64,000 nucleotides of DNA, taken from NCBI GenBank assembly GCA_030705955.1, contig JAUZPL010000002.1, forward strand, positions 1-64,000, written 5' to 3'. Position 1 is the first letter of the stretch. Every line of letters starts with the position of its first letter. Below are positions 16,641-25,703 of this stretch, one piece after another. The notes under the pieces are model-generated. The model had not been told where the DNA came from. It worked only from the letters and a program-made list of their open reading frames with translations, and ran no database searches. The position numbers and the translations under genes are program-made. Source of the DNA: Bacillota bacterium (GTDB taxonomy: Bacteria > Bacillota > Bacilli > Bacillales > Cytobacillaceae).

Positions 16641-18161
16641 TTATCCTTTTACCTGCTTTCTTTCTAATTCAATTCGTGCCTTGCCCATAAACATAATAGT
16701 AATAGCAGCTAACGCAATCGGAATAAGCGTCAGCACGAAGGTATGGGTAATGGAGTCTGACATGGCATGGACAATTTTGTCTAAAATAAAAGGAGGAATT
16801 TTTGAACGCTGAATAGGTTCAAAAACCTGACGTGGATCCATTTTCATCATGGAACCTCCACCAGCACCGCCTTGCATACCTTTAAATGCTTCTTTTAATT
16901 TATCTGTAAGTAAGTTGTTTTGAATAGTACCAAAGATGGTTACACCAAGAGTCATACCAAACGACCGTAGAAACGAGTTCGTTGAATTTGCTGATCCACG
17001 GTATTGTGGCTCTAGCTTATGAATGGATGCGGTTGGCAGTAAAGAGAATGAAAAACCGACCCCGAATCCAACTAGAATCATATATATAGTTAAGAGTATA
17101 CGTGCTGTGTCAGGTGTCATTGTTCCAAGGAAAAACATTCCTACGGTGTAAGAAATGATGGAGATAAACATCAAGTTCCGGTAAGAGGTTTTTGTCATGA
17201 AAATCCCACCAATAGAACTACCTGCCACAGAGCCTAGCATCATGGGAGTCAAAATTAGTCCAGCATTTTTTGCCGACCCACCATAAACAGCTTGAACAAA
17301 AATAGGGATAAAGACTGTTAGAATAATAAATGTACAGCCATACAAAAAGGCAAGAAGTTGCGATGTCGCAAATAGACGTTTCTTAAAAAGCCATAATGGC
17401 AATATAGGCTCCTGTGCCTTTACCTCCGCAAAGAAAAATGCAACAAAGAAAACAAAGAAACCTACAAATAAGGAGAGAATTTGTACGGAATTCCAAGCAT
17501 ACTTATTTCCACCCAATTCAAGAGCGAACATAAGACTAACGACCGATATGACAAGAGTGATTGCTCCAAGCCAATCAATTTTTTGTTTTGAATGAACAAG
17601 TGACTCTTTGTAGAAACGAACAATAAAAAATAAGGAAAGAATTCCAATTGGAACGTTTACATAGAATACCCAATGCCAGCCAACATAGTCGGTAATATAC
17701 GCTCCAAGTAATGGTCCTAAAACACTTGATGCACCAAAAACTGCCCCTAAGAGACCGGTCATTTTTCCACGGCTTTCTGGAGGGAAAATATCAAAAATAA
17801 TGGTAAAGGCAATCGGCATAAGAGCTCCTCCGCCAATACCCTGAATCGCTCTGTAAACACTTAATTGAACAATGCTTTGGGATGTTCCACATAATGATGA
17901 GCCAATTAAAAATACTGCTAATCCAAATATAAAAAATCGTTTACGGCCATACATATCGGAGAGCTTGCCGAAAATCGGCATTCCTGCCATTACAGCAACC
18001 ATATACGCAGAGGTAACCCAAATAAATTTATCGTATCCTCCGAGATCGGATACGATGGTACCCATTGCTGTTGCAACAATGGTATTATCCATCGCAGACA
18101 TTAATATGCCTAAAAGTAATCCTGCCACAACAAACTTAAGATTTTGATCTTTTTTAATCAT
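16641..18161 (-). CDS. DHA2-family (EmrB/QacA type) MFS drug exporter, 14 TM
   Basis: A 506-residue proton-coupled multidrug exporter. Visible MFS signatures are the TM1 start LLGILMSAMDNTIVATAMG with the DHA2 Asp, loop motif GKLSDMYGRKRFF (about 61-73), antiporter motif LGPLLGAYITDYVGWHWVFYVNVP (about 147-170) and a second half starting near 260. The loop between the last helices (about 420-455) is Gly/Met-rich. AAAAGGGGA precedes ATG 18161. It has no adjacent regulator gene; the 155-bp divergent gap to the epimerase gene would hold both promoters. Confidence 0.92.
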   Translation of the reverse strand: MIKKDQNLKFVVAGLLLGILMSAMDNTIVATAMGTIVSDLGGYDKFIWVTSAYMVAVMAGMPIFGKLSDMYGRKRFFIFGLAVFLIGSSLCGTSQSIVQLSVYRAIQGIGGGALMPIAFTIIFDIFPPESRGKMTGLLGAVFGASSVLGPLLGAYITDYVGWHWVFYVNVPIGILSLFFIVRFYKESLVHSKQKIDWLGAITLVISVVSLMFALELGGNKYAWNSVQILSLFVGFFVFFVAFFFAEVKAQEPILPLWLFKKRLFATSQLLAFLYGCTFIILTVFIPIFVQAVYGGSAKNAGLILTPMMLGSVAGSSIGGIFMTKTSYRNLMFISIISYTVGMFFLGTMTPDTARILLTIYMILVGFGVGFSFSLLPTASIHKLEPQYRGSANSTNSFLRSFGMTLGVTIFGTIQNNLLTDKLKEAFKGMQGGAGGGSMMKMDPRQVFEPIQRSKIPPFILDKIVHAMSDSITHTFVLTLIPIALAAITIMFMGKARIELERKQVKG

Positions 18162-18316
18162 GAAAAATCCCCTTTTTATTTTTATGATTTCAGGTATTCC
18201 TTGCTCCTTTACTTGAAATTAGAATAACCTTGTTGCTAAGATAAAATAAGTTTAAAAGGTTGGGTAAGCTATTGTCAAAGTATTTCAATTATCTATACAA
18301 AGGGAAGGTAAAAAGT

Positions 18317-19183
18317 ATGTACGAATTAAAAAAATACAAAGAGTTTACATATGATATTTATGAAATTATTGATAATGAGAAAGGTTCTTGGTTAAAGGTT
18401 GTTCCTGAACGAGGTGGAATTATTATTGGTTTTGGAGTAAATGGAGAAGAAATTTTGTTTCTAAATCAGGAAACCTTGGCAAATCCGGAAAAGAATATTC
18501 GTGGTGGGATTCCAATCCTATTTCCCATTTCTGGTCAATTAGAAAATGGAGAGTATGAATGGAAAGGTACTACTTATCAGATGAAAAACCATGGTGTTGC
18601 AAGAAATGATCCATGGGATGTTATCGAGACAAAAGCAGAGGATGCAAAAGCATCAATGACACTTTTGTATAAAAGCAATCATGTAACAAAAAAAGCTTTT
18701 CCTTTTGATTTTCAATTAAGGTTTACCTATACTTTGCAAGGAAAAACACTGACTATTGGGCAGGAATACCAAAACAAGTCACAAACGGATATGCCCATTT
18801 ATGCAGGATTTCACCCTTATTTTCAGACTACAAGCAAGAATATTTTTTATCAAACTGATGCTAAAACATATCTAGATTACAATGATATGGTTGAAAAGAA
18901 GATTGAAGGAAGCTTAGATTTAACCGAAAAAAAAGAATCCTTTGCGTTAATAGATGCGGTTAAAAATGAAATTTCCTTTGAATTGCCTGATCGTGGAAAA
19001 ACGATTACCATGACCTATGGAAAAGAATTTACATATATTGTTCTATGGACAGAAAAGGACCGAGATTTTCTCTGTGTAGAACCATGGATGGCTAAAACTG
19101 GTGAACTAAACCGAAAAGAAGAACTAGTTATGATTAAACCAGGAGAAACATTAACTACTTTTATAACTATGACAGTTGAATAA
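18317..19183 (+). CDS. Aldose 1-epimerase family protein
   Basis: A 288-residue mutarotase-like beta-sandwich enzyme. Recognisable parts are RGGIPILFPISGQLENGEY (about 62-80, with the conserved Arg and sugar-contacting loop), the catalytic His segment MKNHGVARNDPW (about 90-101) and AGFHPYF (about 166-172). The C-terminal LCVEPWMAKTGELNRKEEL holds the conserved Glu-Pro-Trp. ATG 18317 is chosen because AAGGGAAGG sits 8 nt upstream; the frame is open further 5' with no better site. The sugar substrate is unknown. Confidence 0.9.
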   Translation: MYELKKYKEFTYDIYEIIDNEKGSWLKVVPERGGIIIGFGVNGEEILFLNQETLANPEKNIRGGIPILFPISGQLENGEYEWKGTTYQMKNHGVARNDPWDVIETKAEDAKASMTLLYKSNHVTKKAFPFDFQLRFTYTLQGKTLTIGQEYQNKSQTDMPIYAGFHPYFQTTSKNIFYQTDAKTYLDYNDMVEKKIEGSLDLTEKKESFALIDAVKNEISFELPDRGKTITMTYGKEFTYIVLWTEKDRDFLCVEPWMAKTGELNRKEELVMIKPGETLTTFITMTVE

Positions 19184-19309
19184 GGAATAGGGCATCCCAT
19201 TATGCAGGAATGCCCTAAATGAATCTTTACTGCAAAAGCTATGCTGCTAGTACATACATTTTATTATATATACAAATCCCCCAAGCCAAAAGACGAGGGG
19301 AAGTTTGTA

Positions 19310-19870
19310 TTATTTTAGAACATCGTGATCTACATAACGTTCGCCATTGATGTCGCTAATAACATTAATAGCGACTTTTGCACCATCACCAGCTGTAATA
19401 ATGGTATGAACACTAACACCCGCAACGGTACCAGCTGCCCAAATTCCATCAATATTTGTTCTGCCAGCAGCATCAACATCTAAAACGGTCTTCACTCTTG
19501 GCTCTGTACCTGGTTTTGTTTTTAACCCAACTGTTTCAGCAAGATCAACGGCAAAACCAGTTGCAAGGATCACATGCTTTGCTTCAAATTGTTCTTTATC
19601 TGTTTCAATTTTAAATCCATTTTCAGTTTTAACAACATTTGTTACAGTTGCTTCCACAATTTCAGCGCCAAATTTGCTAGCTTGCTTTTTCCCGATTTCA
19701 ACAAGGTCTGGACCGGATATTTCCATAACGCCATAATGGTTTTCCATCCATGCCCTTTTGGTGACACTCTTATCGTTTTCAATAATTAATGTTTTTTTAC
19801 CAGCTTTTGCAGCAAATAGTGCAGCACTGCCCCCAGCTGGACCTGCCCCAATTATAACAATATCAAACAT
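19310..19870 (-). CDS. Short FAD-dependent pyridine-nucleotide-disulfide-like oxidoreductase
   Basis: A 186-residue flavoprotein resembling the FAD-binding half of thioredoxin reductase. It has the N-terminal dinucleotide-binding GAGPAGGSAALFAAKAG, an ATGFAVDL loop and the C-terminal FAD segment TNIDGIWAAGTVAG. It lacks the CxxC redox pair and the inserted NADPH-binding domain of full-length thioredoxin reductases (about 310 residues). It therefore probably works with a partner or a different reductant. GGAGG precedes ATG 19870. Lineage-specific truncated members of this kind are common in Bacillaceae. Confidence 0.85.
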   Translation of the reverse strand: MFDIVIIGAGPAGGSAALFAAKAGKKTLIIENDKSVTKRAWMENHYGVMEISGPDLVEIGKKQASKFGAEIVEATVTNVVKTENGFKIETDKEQFEAKHVILATGFAVDLAETVGLKTKPGTEPRVKTVLDVDAAGRTNIDGIWAAGTVAGVSVHTIITAGDGAKVAINVISDINGERYVDHDVLK

Positions 19871-19965
19871 GATAAAAACCTCCTGCTAAAATAATTATTA
19901 TAAAATAATTATAATCTTATCCAATATGTTTGTAAAAAATTCAGCCTGATATAGAAAAGCGAGAC

Positions 19966-20345
19966 TCTCAATGACCGAAACTCTTATTAGAGTTAGAAAA
20001 TGGGCTCTGAGCGAGGCACTCAATGACCGAACCTCTTATTAAAATTGGGAAACAGGCTCTGAGCGAGGCACTCAATGACCGAAGCCCTTATTAGAATTAG
20101 AAAACGGGCTCTGAGCGAGGCACTCAATGACCGAAATTCTTATTAGAATTGGAAAACGGGCTCTGAGCGAGGCACTCAATGACCGAACCTCTTATTAAAA
20201 TTGGGAAACAGGCTCTGAGCGAGGCACTCAATGACCGAACCTCTTATTAAAATTGGAAAACGGGCTCTGAGCGAGGCACTCAATGACCGAACCTCTTATT
20301 AAAATTGGAAAACGGACCATGAGCAACCCTCTCAGTGAATAAAAG
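19966..20345. repeat. Seven-copy 52-bp tandem repeat array
   Basis: The element TCAATGACCGA recurs at 19968, 20020, 20072, 20124, 20176, 20228 and 20280, exactly 52 bp apart, with a degenerate eighth copy at 20332. The whole unit is conserved, including CTTATTA and GCTCTGAGCGAGG, with point differences between copies. It fills most of the 593-bp gap between two minus-strand genes. There is no open frame with a ribosome binding site. There are no unique spacers, so it is not a CRISPR array. Confidence 0.93.
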
Positions 20346-20432
20346 TCTAATAAGGACGGAATTTTTCAAGAGGAAATGAAAAATCAATAGTTATCAATTA
20401 AAGAAGTAAATAAAATAATAGACTGCCGGAGC

Positions 20433-20470
20433 TGTTTAAAAAACCCTTGGTATCCAAGGGTTTTAAACAT
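20433..20470 (-). terminator. Intrinsic terminator of the MarR-MFS operon
   Basis: An 11-bp perfect stem, AAAACCCTTGG with CCAAGGGTTTT around TAT, is followed on the minus strand by a T-run. It overlaps the MFS stop codon. Confidence 0.9.
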
Positions 20471-21653
20471 ATTCCTGTTCTTTTTTTTCATGCTTTTTAC
20501 GGGAGTGAAGAAGGTAATAAAGGAGTACTCCTACAAGTAAATAGAATGAGCTTACTAAATAAAATGAACTAAAGCTCATCTTTGAAACAATCACACCAAC
20601 GATAAAGGAGCCAAAGCCAACACCTGTGTCATAAATGGATAAAAAGGTTGCCGTGGCAAGTCCTCTTTTTTTCGGTGAGACATCTTGGATTGCAATGGTT
20701 TGCAAGGTAGGGAAAATAGTACCCCAACCAAGGCCAATCATTCCGGCAGATAGTAGAAAGCTAGAAGCATTACTGCTCTTACTTAGGACAAACATTCCGA
20801 TGGCAAATAAAATAATAGAAGGAAAGACAATTATATTCGCACCACGTTGATCAAACCATTTTCCTGTAAAAGGCCTTGAAATTAATAGAACAATCGCATA
20901 AACCACAAAGAAGAAGCTAGAAACATGGCCTAGATGAATTTGATGGGCATAGACAGAAACGAATGACAAAATGGATGAATAGATGATTGCAAAGAACGCA
21001 CCTACAATGGAAATGGGAACTGCAGACGGTTCAAAGTATTGTTTAAATGAAAAAGGTACACGTGGAAACTTCTGTACATTTTCTTCTTTTTTAGGCAGCT
21101 TTACATTCAGTCCAGAAAGAAGTGCTGCAAGTGCCCCAATCGAACTAATCAAGAATAAAACCTTTGGCCCCCATTGCTGGATGGTTGTTAAACCTATAAA
21201 AGGGCCCAAAACCATTGCTAGATTTGTGGACATGATAAAATAGCCCATACCTTCTCCTCTTCTGGAGGTAGGAATAATATTCGCTACAATAGCACCAGCT
21301 ACAGTTGTTGCCATTCCAAAGCCTATCCCATGTAAGAATCGAACTGCTAAAAAACTTACCATGCTTTTAGGAAAAAAGTAAAACAATGAAGCACCAAAGA
21401 AAACGAATAGAGCAGTTAAAAGTACCTTGTTAGGACCTGATCTTTCAATCCATTTCCCCGCTAAAGGGCGAGAAATAATGGCGGAAATTAAAAATACGGT
21501 GGTCATTAACCCTGCACCTGATACGCTGCTATGAAGCTCCTGTAAAGAAAAGCTAGGAAGAGTTACAAGCAGAAAGTAAAAAGTCATAAACAAGAAAAAG
21601 TTGCTAACTGATATACTGATAAAGTTTTTCGTCCAAAGTTTAGGTTTGATCAT
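20463..21653 (-). CDS. MFS transporter (12 TM), MarR-linked
   Basis: A 396-residue MFS exporter with 12 predicted TM helices. Motif A-like loops are RPLAGKWIERSGPNKVLL (about 62-79) and RPFTGKWFDQRGANIIV (second half, about 262-278). The C terminus is Lys/His/Glu-rich. It overlaps the MarR stop by 4 bp (ATGA-type), so it is translationally coupled to the regulator. The arrangement suggests an efflux pump induced by a toxic ligand that releases the MarR protein. Substrate unknown. Confidence 0.9.
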   Translation of the reverse strand: MIKPKLWTKNFISISVSNFFLFMTFYFLLVTLPSFSLQELHSSVSGAGLMTTVFLISAIISRPLAGKWIERSGPNKVLLTALFVFFGASLFYFFPKSMVSFLAVRFLHGIGFGMATTVAGAIVANIIPTSRRGEGMGYFIMSTNLAMVLGPFIGLTTIQQWGPKVLFLISSIGALAALLSGLNVKLPKKEENVQKFPRVPFSFKQYFEPSAVPISIVGAFFAIIYSSILSFVSVYAHQIHLGHVSSFFFVVYAIVLLISRPFTGKWFDQRGANIIVFPSIILFAIGMFVLSKSSNASSFLLSAGMIGLGWGTIFPTLQTIAIQDVSPKKRGLATATFLSIYDTGVGFGSFIVGVIVSKMSFSSFYLVSSFYLLVGVLLYYLLHSRKKHEKKEQEYV

Positions 21654-22063
21654 AAGCTATTCTCCCATCTTTTAAGTATTTGAAAAAGCTCTTCTTGATC
21701 GTTTGAAGGAAGTCCTTTTAAAAGAGATTGATTAAGTGTTTTAACGGAACTTTCCCATATTGGATATTGTTTTAAAGCCTCATCTGTTAATTGAATAAGT
21801 TTTTTCCGCTTATCGAACCCTTGAGTTTGCTTCACAAATCCCTGCTTCAAAAGCCTTTGAATAGTACGAGTCATTGGTGGGGCCTCAACAGATAAATAGT
21901 GGCAAAGCTCCTTTTGTGTCAGCACTCCTTTTGAATGTAAAACAAAGATAACCGCCCATTGTGCACTATATAACCCATGTGATTTTAATACCTCATTCAA
22001 TTCATTAGTCAGGTTCCTAGAAAGCTGATGAAGGGTATGGAATAATTGGTGGATATTCAACAA
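21650..22063 (-). CDS. MarR-family transcriptional regulator
   Basis: A 137-residue winged-helix repressor. The region LTQKELCHYLSVEAPPMTRTIQRLLKQGFVKQTQGFDKRKKLIQLT (about 54-100) is the MarR helix-turn-helix plus wing, including the DKRKK wing basic patch. N- and C-terminal helices form the dimer interface. TTG 22063 is chosen with GGAGTGA upstream. A near-consensus promoter with an overlapping palindrome lies just upstream, and the MFS gene follows in the same operon, so autorepression relieved by a ligand is the likely mode. Confidence 0.93.
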   Translation of the reverse strand: MLNIHQLFHTLHQLSRNLTNELNEVLKSHGLYSAQWAVIFVLHSKGVLTQKELCHYLSVEAPPMTRTIQRLLKQGFVKQTQGFDKRKKLIQLTDEALKQYPIWESSVKTLNQSLLKGLPSNDQEELFQILKRWENSL

Positions 22064-22094
22064 TGATCACTCCAGTATCCGCAAATAAAAATAA

Positions 22095-22134
22095 TTACCC
22101 AGGTAACTATATAGAAAATTTCCTACTTGGTCAA
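22095..22134 (-). promoter_or_regulatory. SigA promoter and MarR-type operator of the marR-MFS operon
   Basis: On the minus strand TTGACC (22129-22134), a 17-nt spacer and TATAGT (22106-22111) form a near-consensus SigA promoter. The perfect palindrome TTACCTGGGTAA at 22095-22106 touches the -10 and spans the likely start site. Repression by the MarR protein encoded just downstream is the natural reading. Confidence 0.8.
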
Positions 22135-22219
22135 GAGTTTTACCTTAAAAGTTTGACCTATGAAATAAGTCTTTCTAAAGGTAAAAGAAATGTATTTGCT
22201 TAGAAACAATTGCAAAAAA

Positions 22220-22253
22220 ATAAAAAAAGAAACCCGCTTGCCGCGGATTTCCA
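22220..22253 (-). terminator. Intrinsic terminator of the met operon
   Basis: On minus, GAAATCCGC and GCGGGTTTC pair around a short loop and are followed by a long T-run, just past the metH stop. Confidence 0.88.
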
Positions 22254-25200
22254 TCATTTTAATACATTAAAATACCTTGCCTCAGGATGGGCAAATACAA
22301 TAGCAGTGACGGAAGCTTCTGGCTCCATCATGAATCCATCGGTCAACTCCACTCCAATTTCTTCTGGATGGATTAAGTTAAATAACTTTCTTTGGTCCTC
22401 AATTTCCGGACAGGCTGGGTATCCGAATGAATACCGTTGGCCTTGGTAGTGGGCCGCAAAACGGTCTTGCATCGTAAAATGAAGAGGATCAGGGAATCCC
22501 CAGCCGTCCCGCATTCTTCGATGAATTAATTCTGCGAATCCTTCTGCTGTTTCTAATGCCAAGGCCTGTAGAGCGTGGCATTCAAGGAAACGGCCTTCTT
22601 CCTTCAATTGTTCTGCCTTTTCCCGAATGCCTTTTCCGGCCGTCACAGAGAAAAATCCTACAAAATCTTTTATTCCACTGTCTACTGATTTAACATAATC
22701 GGCTAAACAAAGATATGGTGCAGTTTCCTGACGTGGGAAATCGAAAACCTCAAGCACCCGATCTGTTTCTTTAGGATCAAAAACAAATAGTTTGTTTCCT
22801 TCAGATTGTGCAGGGAAAAATTGATATACAGATGAAGGAGTAATCCATTGATTTTCACTAGCTTCTGTAATCAATTGATCCAAAACTACTTTAACCTTTA
22901 CTGCCTTTTCATCTTTTTCCGCGAGTAATTTGGCTACCTTTCCTTTCACACCTAAATGGTGCCCCATCAGCATTTGCATATTAATATATGGTTCGATATG
23001 GGAAAGGGAATAGGACCTTAAAATATGTCTTTTTGTATCCTCTGGAAAAAAGACTGGGACATCAGTCGAAACAGATTTCTTAAGTTTAACTGCCACAGAA
23101 ACAGCAGCACTAGCCAAGGATTCCCTTGGAACCTCTGCTGAAGATATTTTTTCATTTTTTACTTGCCATAATGTTTCTATCTCTTCTGGTGACTGTAATT
23201 GATTAGCGAGAGAAAGACCAGTCATCGCATCTTTTGCATAAAGAACAAGTCCATCGTATGAACCTGCTATTTTTGTATCTGTAAATTTTCGTGATAAGGC
23301 TGCACCGCCGACTAAAATAGGGATAGAAAGTCCTGCTTCTTTCATATCTTGAGCTGTTAAAACCATTTGCTGGGCTGACTTTACCAGCAATCCTGAAAGT
23401 CCAACCATATCAGGTTTTTCATCCCGAACTGCTTTAATTAAGTCACTTGGTAAAACCTTAATACCTAAGTCAACCACATTATATCCGTTATTACTTAAAA
23501 TAATATCTACTAAATTTTTTCCGATATCATGAACATCACCTTTTACAGTGGCTAAAAGAATTTTCCCTTTTGAGGCGGATACATCGCCTTTTTCCATAAA
23601 TGGTTCTAAATAAGTTACAGCAGCCTTCATCACTTCTGCACTTTGAAGTACTTCCGCAACAATTAGCTGATTATCATTGAAAAGGCGGCCTACTTCTTTC
23701 ATGCCATTCATTAAAGGACCATTTATGATATCAAGTGGTGCTGGATACATTTCGAGTGCTGTAGCCAAATCTGGTAGAAGGCCTTCCTTTGTCCCTTCAA
23801 CCACATAATATGCAAGCCTTTCCTCCAGTTTCATTTCTGGAATATGGCTTTTTACCTCTTTCTTTTTGTCACGGTAAAGATTAGTGAAAGCAGCTAAAGT
23901 TTCATCTGTTGTTGAAAACAAAAGTTTTTCCGCTAACTCAACCTCTTCTTTTGATATAGAGGCAAATCTCTCTAGTTTTTCGGTGTTGACAATCGCATAA
24001 TCAAGTCCAGCATGGGTGCAATGGTAAAGAAAAACAGAATTTAAAATTTCTCTGCCGACAGGTGGCAATCCAAAAGATATATTGCTTATTCCGAGGATGG
24101 TCTGTGTTTGTGGAAGACTTTCTTTTATAAGTCTAATCCCATCTACTGTAGCCTTTGCAGAGCCAATATATTGTTCATCACCAGTTCCAACTGGGAAAAC
24201 TAACGGATCGAAAATAAGATCCTCGGGCTTTAGGCCATATTTATGAACTAACAAATCATAGGACCGCTTGGCAATCGAGAGCTTTTGCTCCGCAGTCACA
24301 CCCATCCCTTTTTCATCAATTGTGCCTACAACAACCGCAGCACCGTAACGATGAATGAGGGGAGCAATGGCAGCAAATCGTTCCTCACCATCTTCAAGGT
24401 TGATGGAATTAATAATTGCTTTCCCTTGTGAATACTGCAGGGCTCTTTCGATGACTTTTTCATCTGTTGAATCAATGACAAGGGGTGCTTTTACTTTTTT
24501 AACGACCTCTTGAATAAAATTTTCCATATCGGTTAGCTCATCACGGTCAGGGTCAGCCAAGCAAAGATCAAGAACATGCGCTCCGCCCTTTACCTGTAAT
24601 CGGGCAATTTCAGCCGCTTCCTCAAACTTACCTTCCGAGATTAAACGTTTAAATTTTCTTGAGCCTATTACATTAGTTCTTTCCCCCACCATAATTGGTC
24701 TTAAAGTTGGATCGTCATAAATAAATGGTTCAATCCCCGAAACCATATGGACGGATGACGAACGATATTCCCTAGGCTTAAAGTGTTTAACCGATTCTGC
24801 AATAGCACGAATATGATCTGGTGTCGTTCCACAGCAGCCCCCAACAATGTTTAGCCAGCCATGCTCTGCAAAATCAGCTAGTTTCTTTGCAAGAGTATCT
24901 GGTGTTTCGTGGTAATGTCCTTCTTCATCAGGTAAACCGGCATTTGGATAACAAACAACAGCAGTGGAGGCTAGGTTTGCAAGTGAACGCAGGTGATCCT
25001 GCATAAATTCTGGACCTGTTGCACAGTTCAATCCAATTGCTAGTGGGCGCATATGTTCACTTGAAATATAGAAGGATTCAATGGATTGTCCGGCAAGGGT
25101 TGTGCCCATTGGCTCAATGGTTCCAGAAAGCATTAGAGGCAGGGTTTTACCTGTTTTTGTGAATGCTCTTTGAATCCCAATGAATCCAGCTTTTACATTT

Positions 25201-25703
25201 AACATATCCTGGCTTGTTTCAAGTAGAAAGAGATCAACCCCCCCATCAATTAGACCAAGGGCTTGTTCTTCATAGGCATCAGCTAATTGATTAAATGTCG
25301 CTCCACCCGTCACGCTTAATGTTTTCGTTGTTGGCCCCATCGAACCGGCTACATAACGTGGCCAATCAGCGGTGGATACCTGCTGAACCGCTTTATTCGC
25401 TATAAAGGCGGCTACCTTATTTGTTTCATAGGCTTTAAGCCCAAGGCCATATTCATCAAGGACAATGCTGGTTGCTCCAAAAGTGTTTGTTTCAATAATG
25501 TCTGCTCCCGCAAGTAAATATTCAAGGTGAATTTTTTCAATGACGGAGGGAGAGGTAAAATTTAATTGCTCATTACAGCCCTCGTATTGTTCACCGCCAA
25601 AGTCAGAAGCGGAAAGATCCTCTTGCTGAATCATGGTCCCCATTGCACCATCCATTACAAGAATACGTTTTTTGAGTTGTTCAGCTAATGGTGTTTTCGG
25701 CAT
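22254..25703 (-). CDS. metH: Cobalamin-dependent methionine synthase
   Basis: A 1149-residue four-module enzyme that transfers a methyl group from 5-methyl-THF through cobalamin to homocysteine. Modules in order: homocysteine-binding Zn domain (1 to about 320; LNCATGPE and GGCCGTTPDHI supply the Cys ligands), pterin-binding TIM barrel (about 340-610), B12-binding cap and Rossmann domain (about 640-880; GDVHDIGKN near 720 carries the axial His), and the SAM reactivation domain (about 900-1149; MRDGWGFPDPLH and RYSFGYPACPEI). Length fits full MetH. It overlaps the yitJ stop by 23 bp and is the last gene of the S-box operon. Confidence 0.97.
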   Translation of the reverse strand: MPKTPLAEQLKKRILVMDGAMGTMIQQEDLSASDFGGEQYEGCNEQLNFTSPSVIEKIHLEYLLAGADIIETNTFGATSIVLDEYGLGLKAYETNKVAAFIANKAVQQVSTADWPRYVAGSMGPTTKTLSVTGGATFNQLADAYEEQALGLIDGGVDLFLLETSQDMLNVKAGFIGIQRAFTKTGKTLPLMLSGTIEPMGTTLAGQSIESFYISSEHMRPLAIGLNCATGPEFMQDHLRSLANLASTAVVCYPNAGLPDEEGHYHETPDTLAKKLADFAEHGWLNIVGGCCGTTPDHIRAIAESVKHFKPREYRSSSVHMVSGIEPFIYDDPTLRPIMVGERTNVIGSRKFKRLISEGKFEEAAEIARLQVKGGAHVLDLCLADPDRDELTDMENFIQEVVKKVKAPLVIDSTDEKVIERALQYSQGKAIINSINLEDGEERFAAIAPLIHRYGAAVVVGTIDEKGMGVTAEQKLSIAKRSYDLLVHKYGLKPEDLIFDPLVFPVGTGDEQYIGSAKATVDGIRLIKESLPQTQTILGISNISFGLPPVGREILNSVFLYHCTHAGLDYAIVNTEKLERFASISKEEVELAEKLLFSTTDETLAAFTNLYRDKKKEVKSHIPEMKLEERLAYYVVEGTKEGLLPDLATALEMYPAPLDIINGPLMNGMKEVGRLFNDNQLIVAEVLQSAEVMKAAVTYLEPFMEKGDVSASKGKILLATVKGDVHDIGKNLVDIILSNNGYNVVDLGIKVLPSDLIKAVRDEKPDMVGLSGLLVKSAQQMVLTAQDMKEAGLSIPILVGGAALSRKFTDTKIAGSYDGLVLYAKDAMTGLSLANQLQSPEEIETLWQVKNEKISSAEVPRESLASAAVSVAVKLKKSVSTDVPVFFPEDTKRHILRSYSLSHIEPYINMQMLMGHHLGVKGKVAKLLAEKDEKAVKVKVVLDQLITEASENQWITPSSVYQFFPAQSEGNKLFVFDPKETDRVLEVFDFPRQETAPYLCLADYVKSVDSGIKDFVGFFSVTAGKGIREKAEQLKEEGRFLECHALQALALETAEGFAELIHRRMRDGWGFPDPLHFTMQDRFAAHYQGQRYSFGYPACPEIEDQRKLFNLIHPEEIGVELTDGFMMEPEASVTAIVFAHPEARYFNVLK

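Noticed and set aside
19190-19225. Hairpin AGGGCAT/ATGCCCT after the aldose epimerase as a terminator
   Set aside because: The stem is good but it is followed by AAATGAATC rather than a T-run; a transcript end here is possible but not supported.
19966-20345. Possible CRISPR array
   Set aside because: The entire 52-bp unit is conserved between copies; there are no unique spacers and no cas genes nearby.
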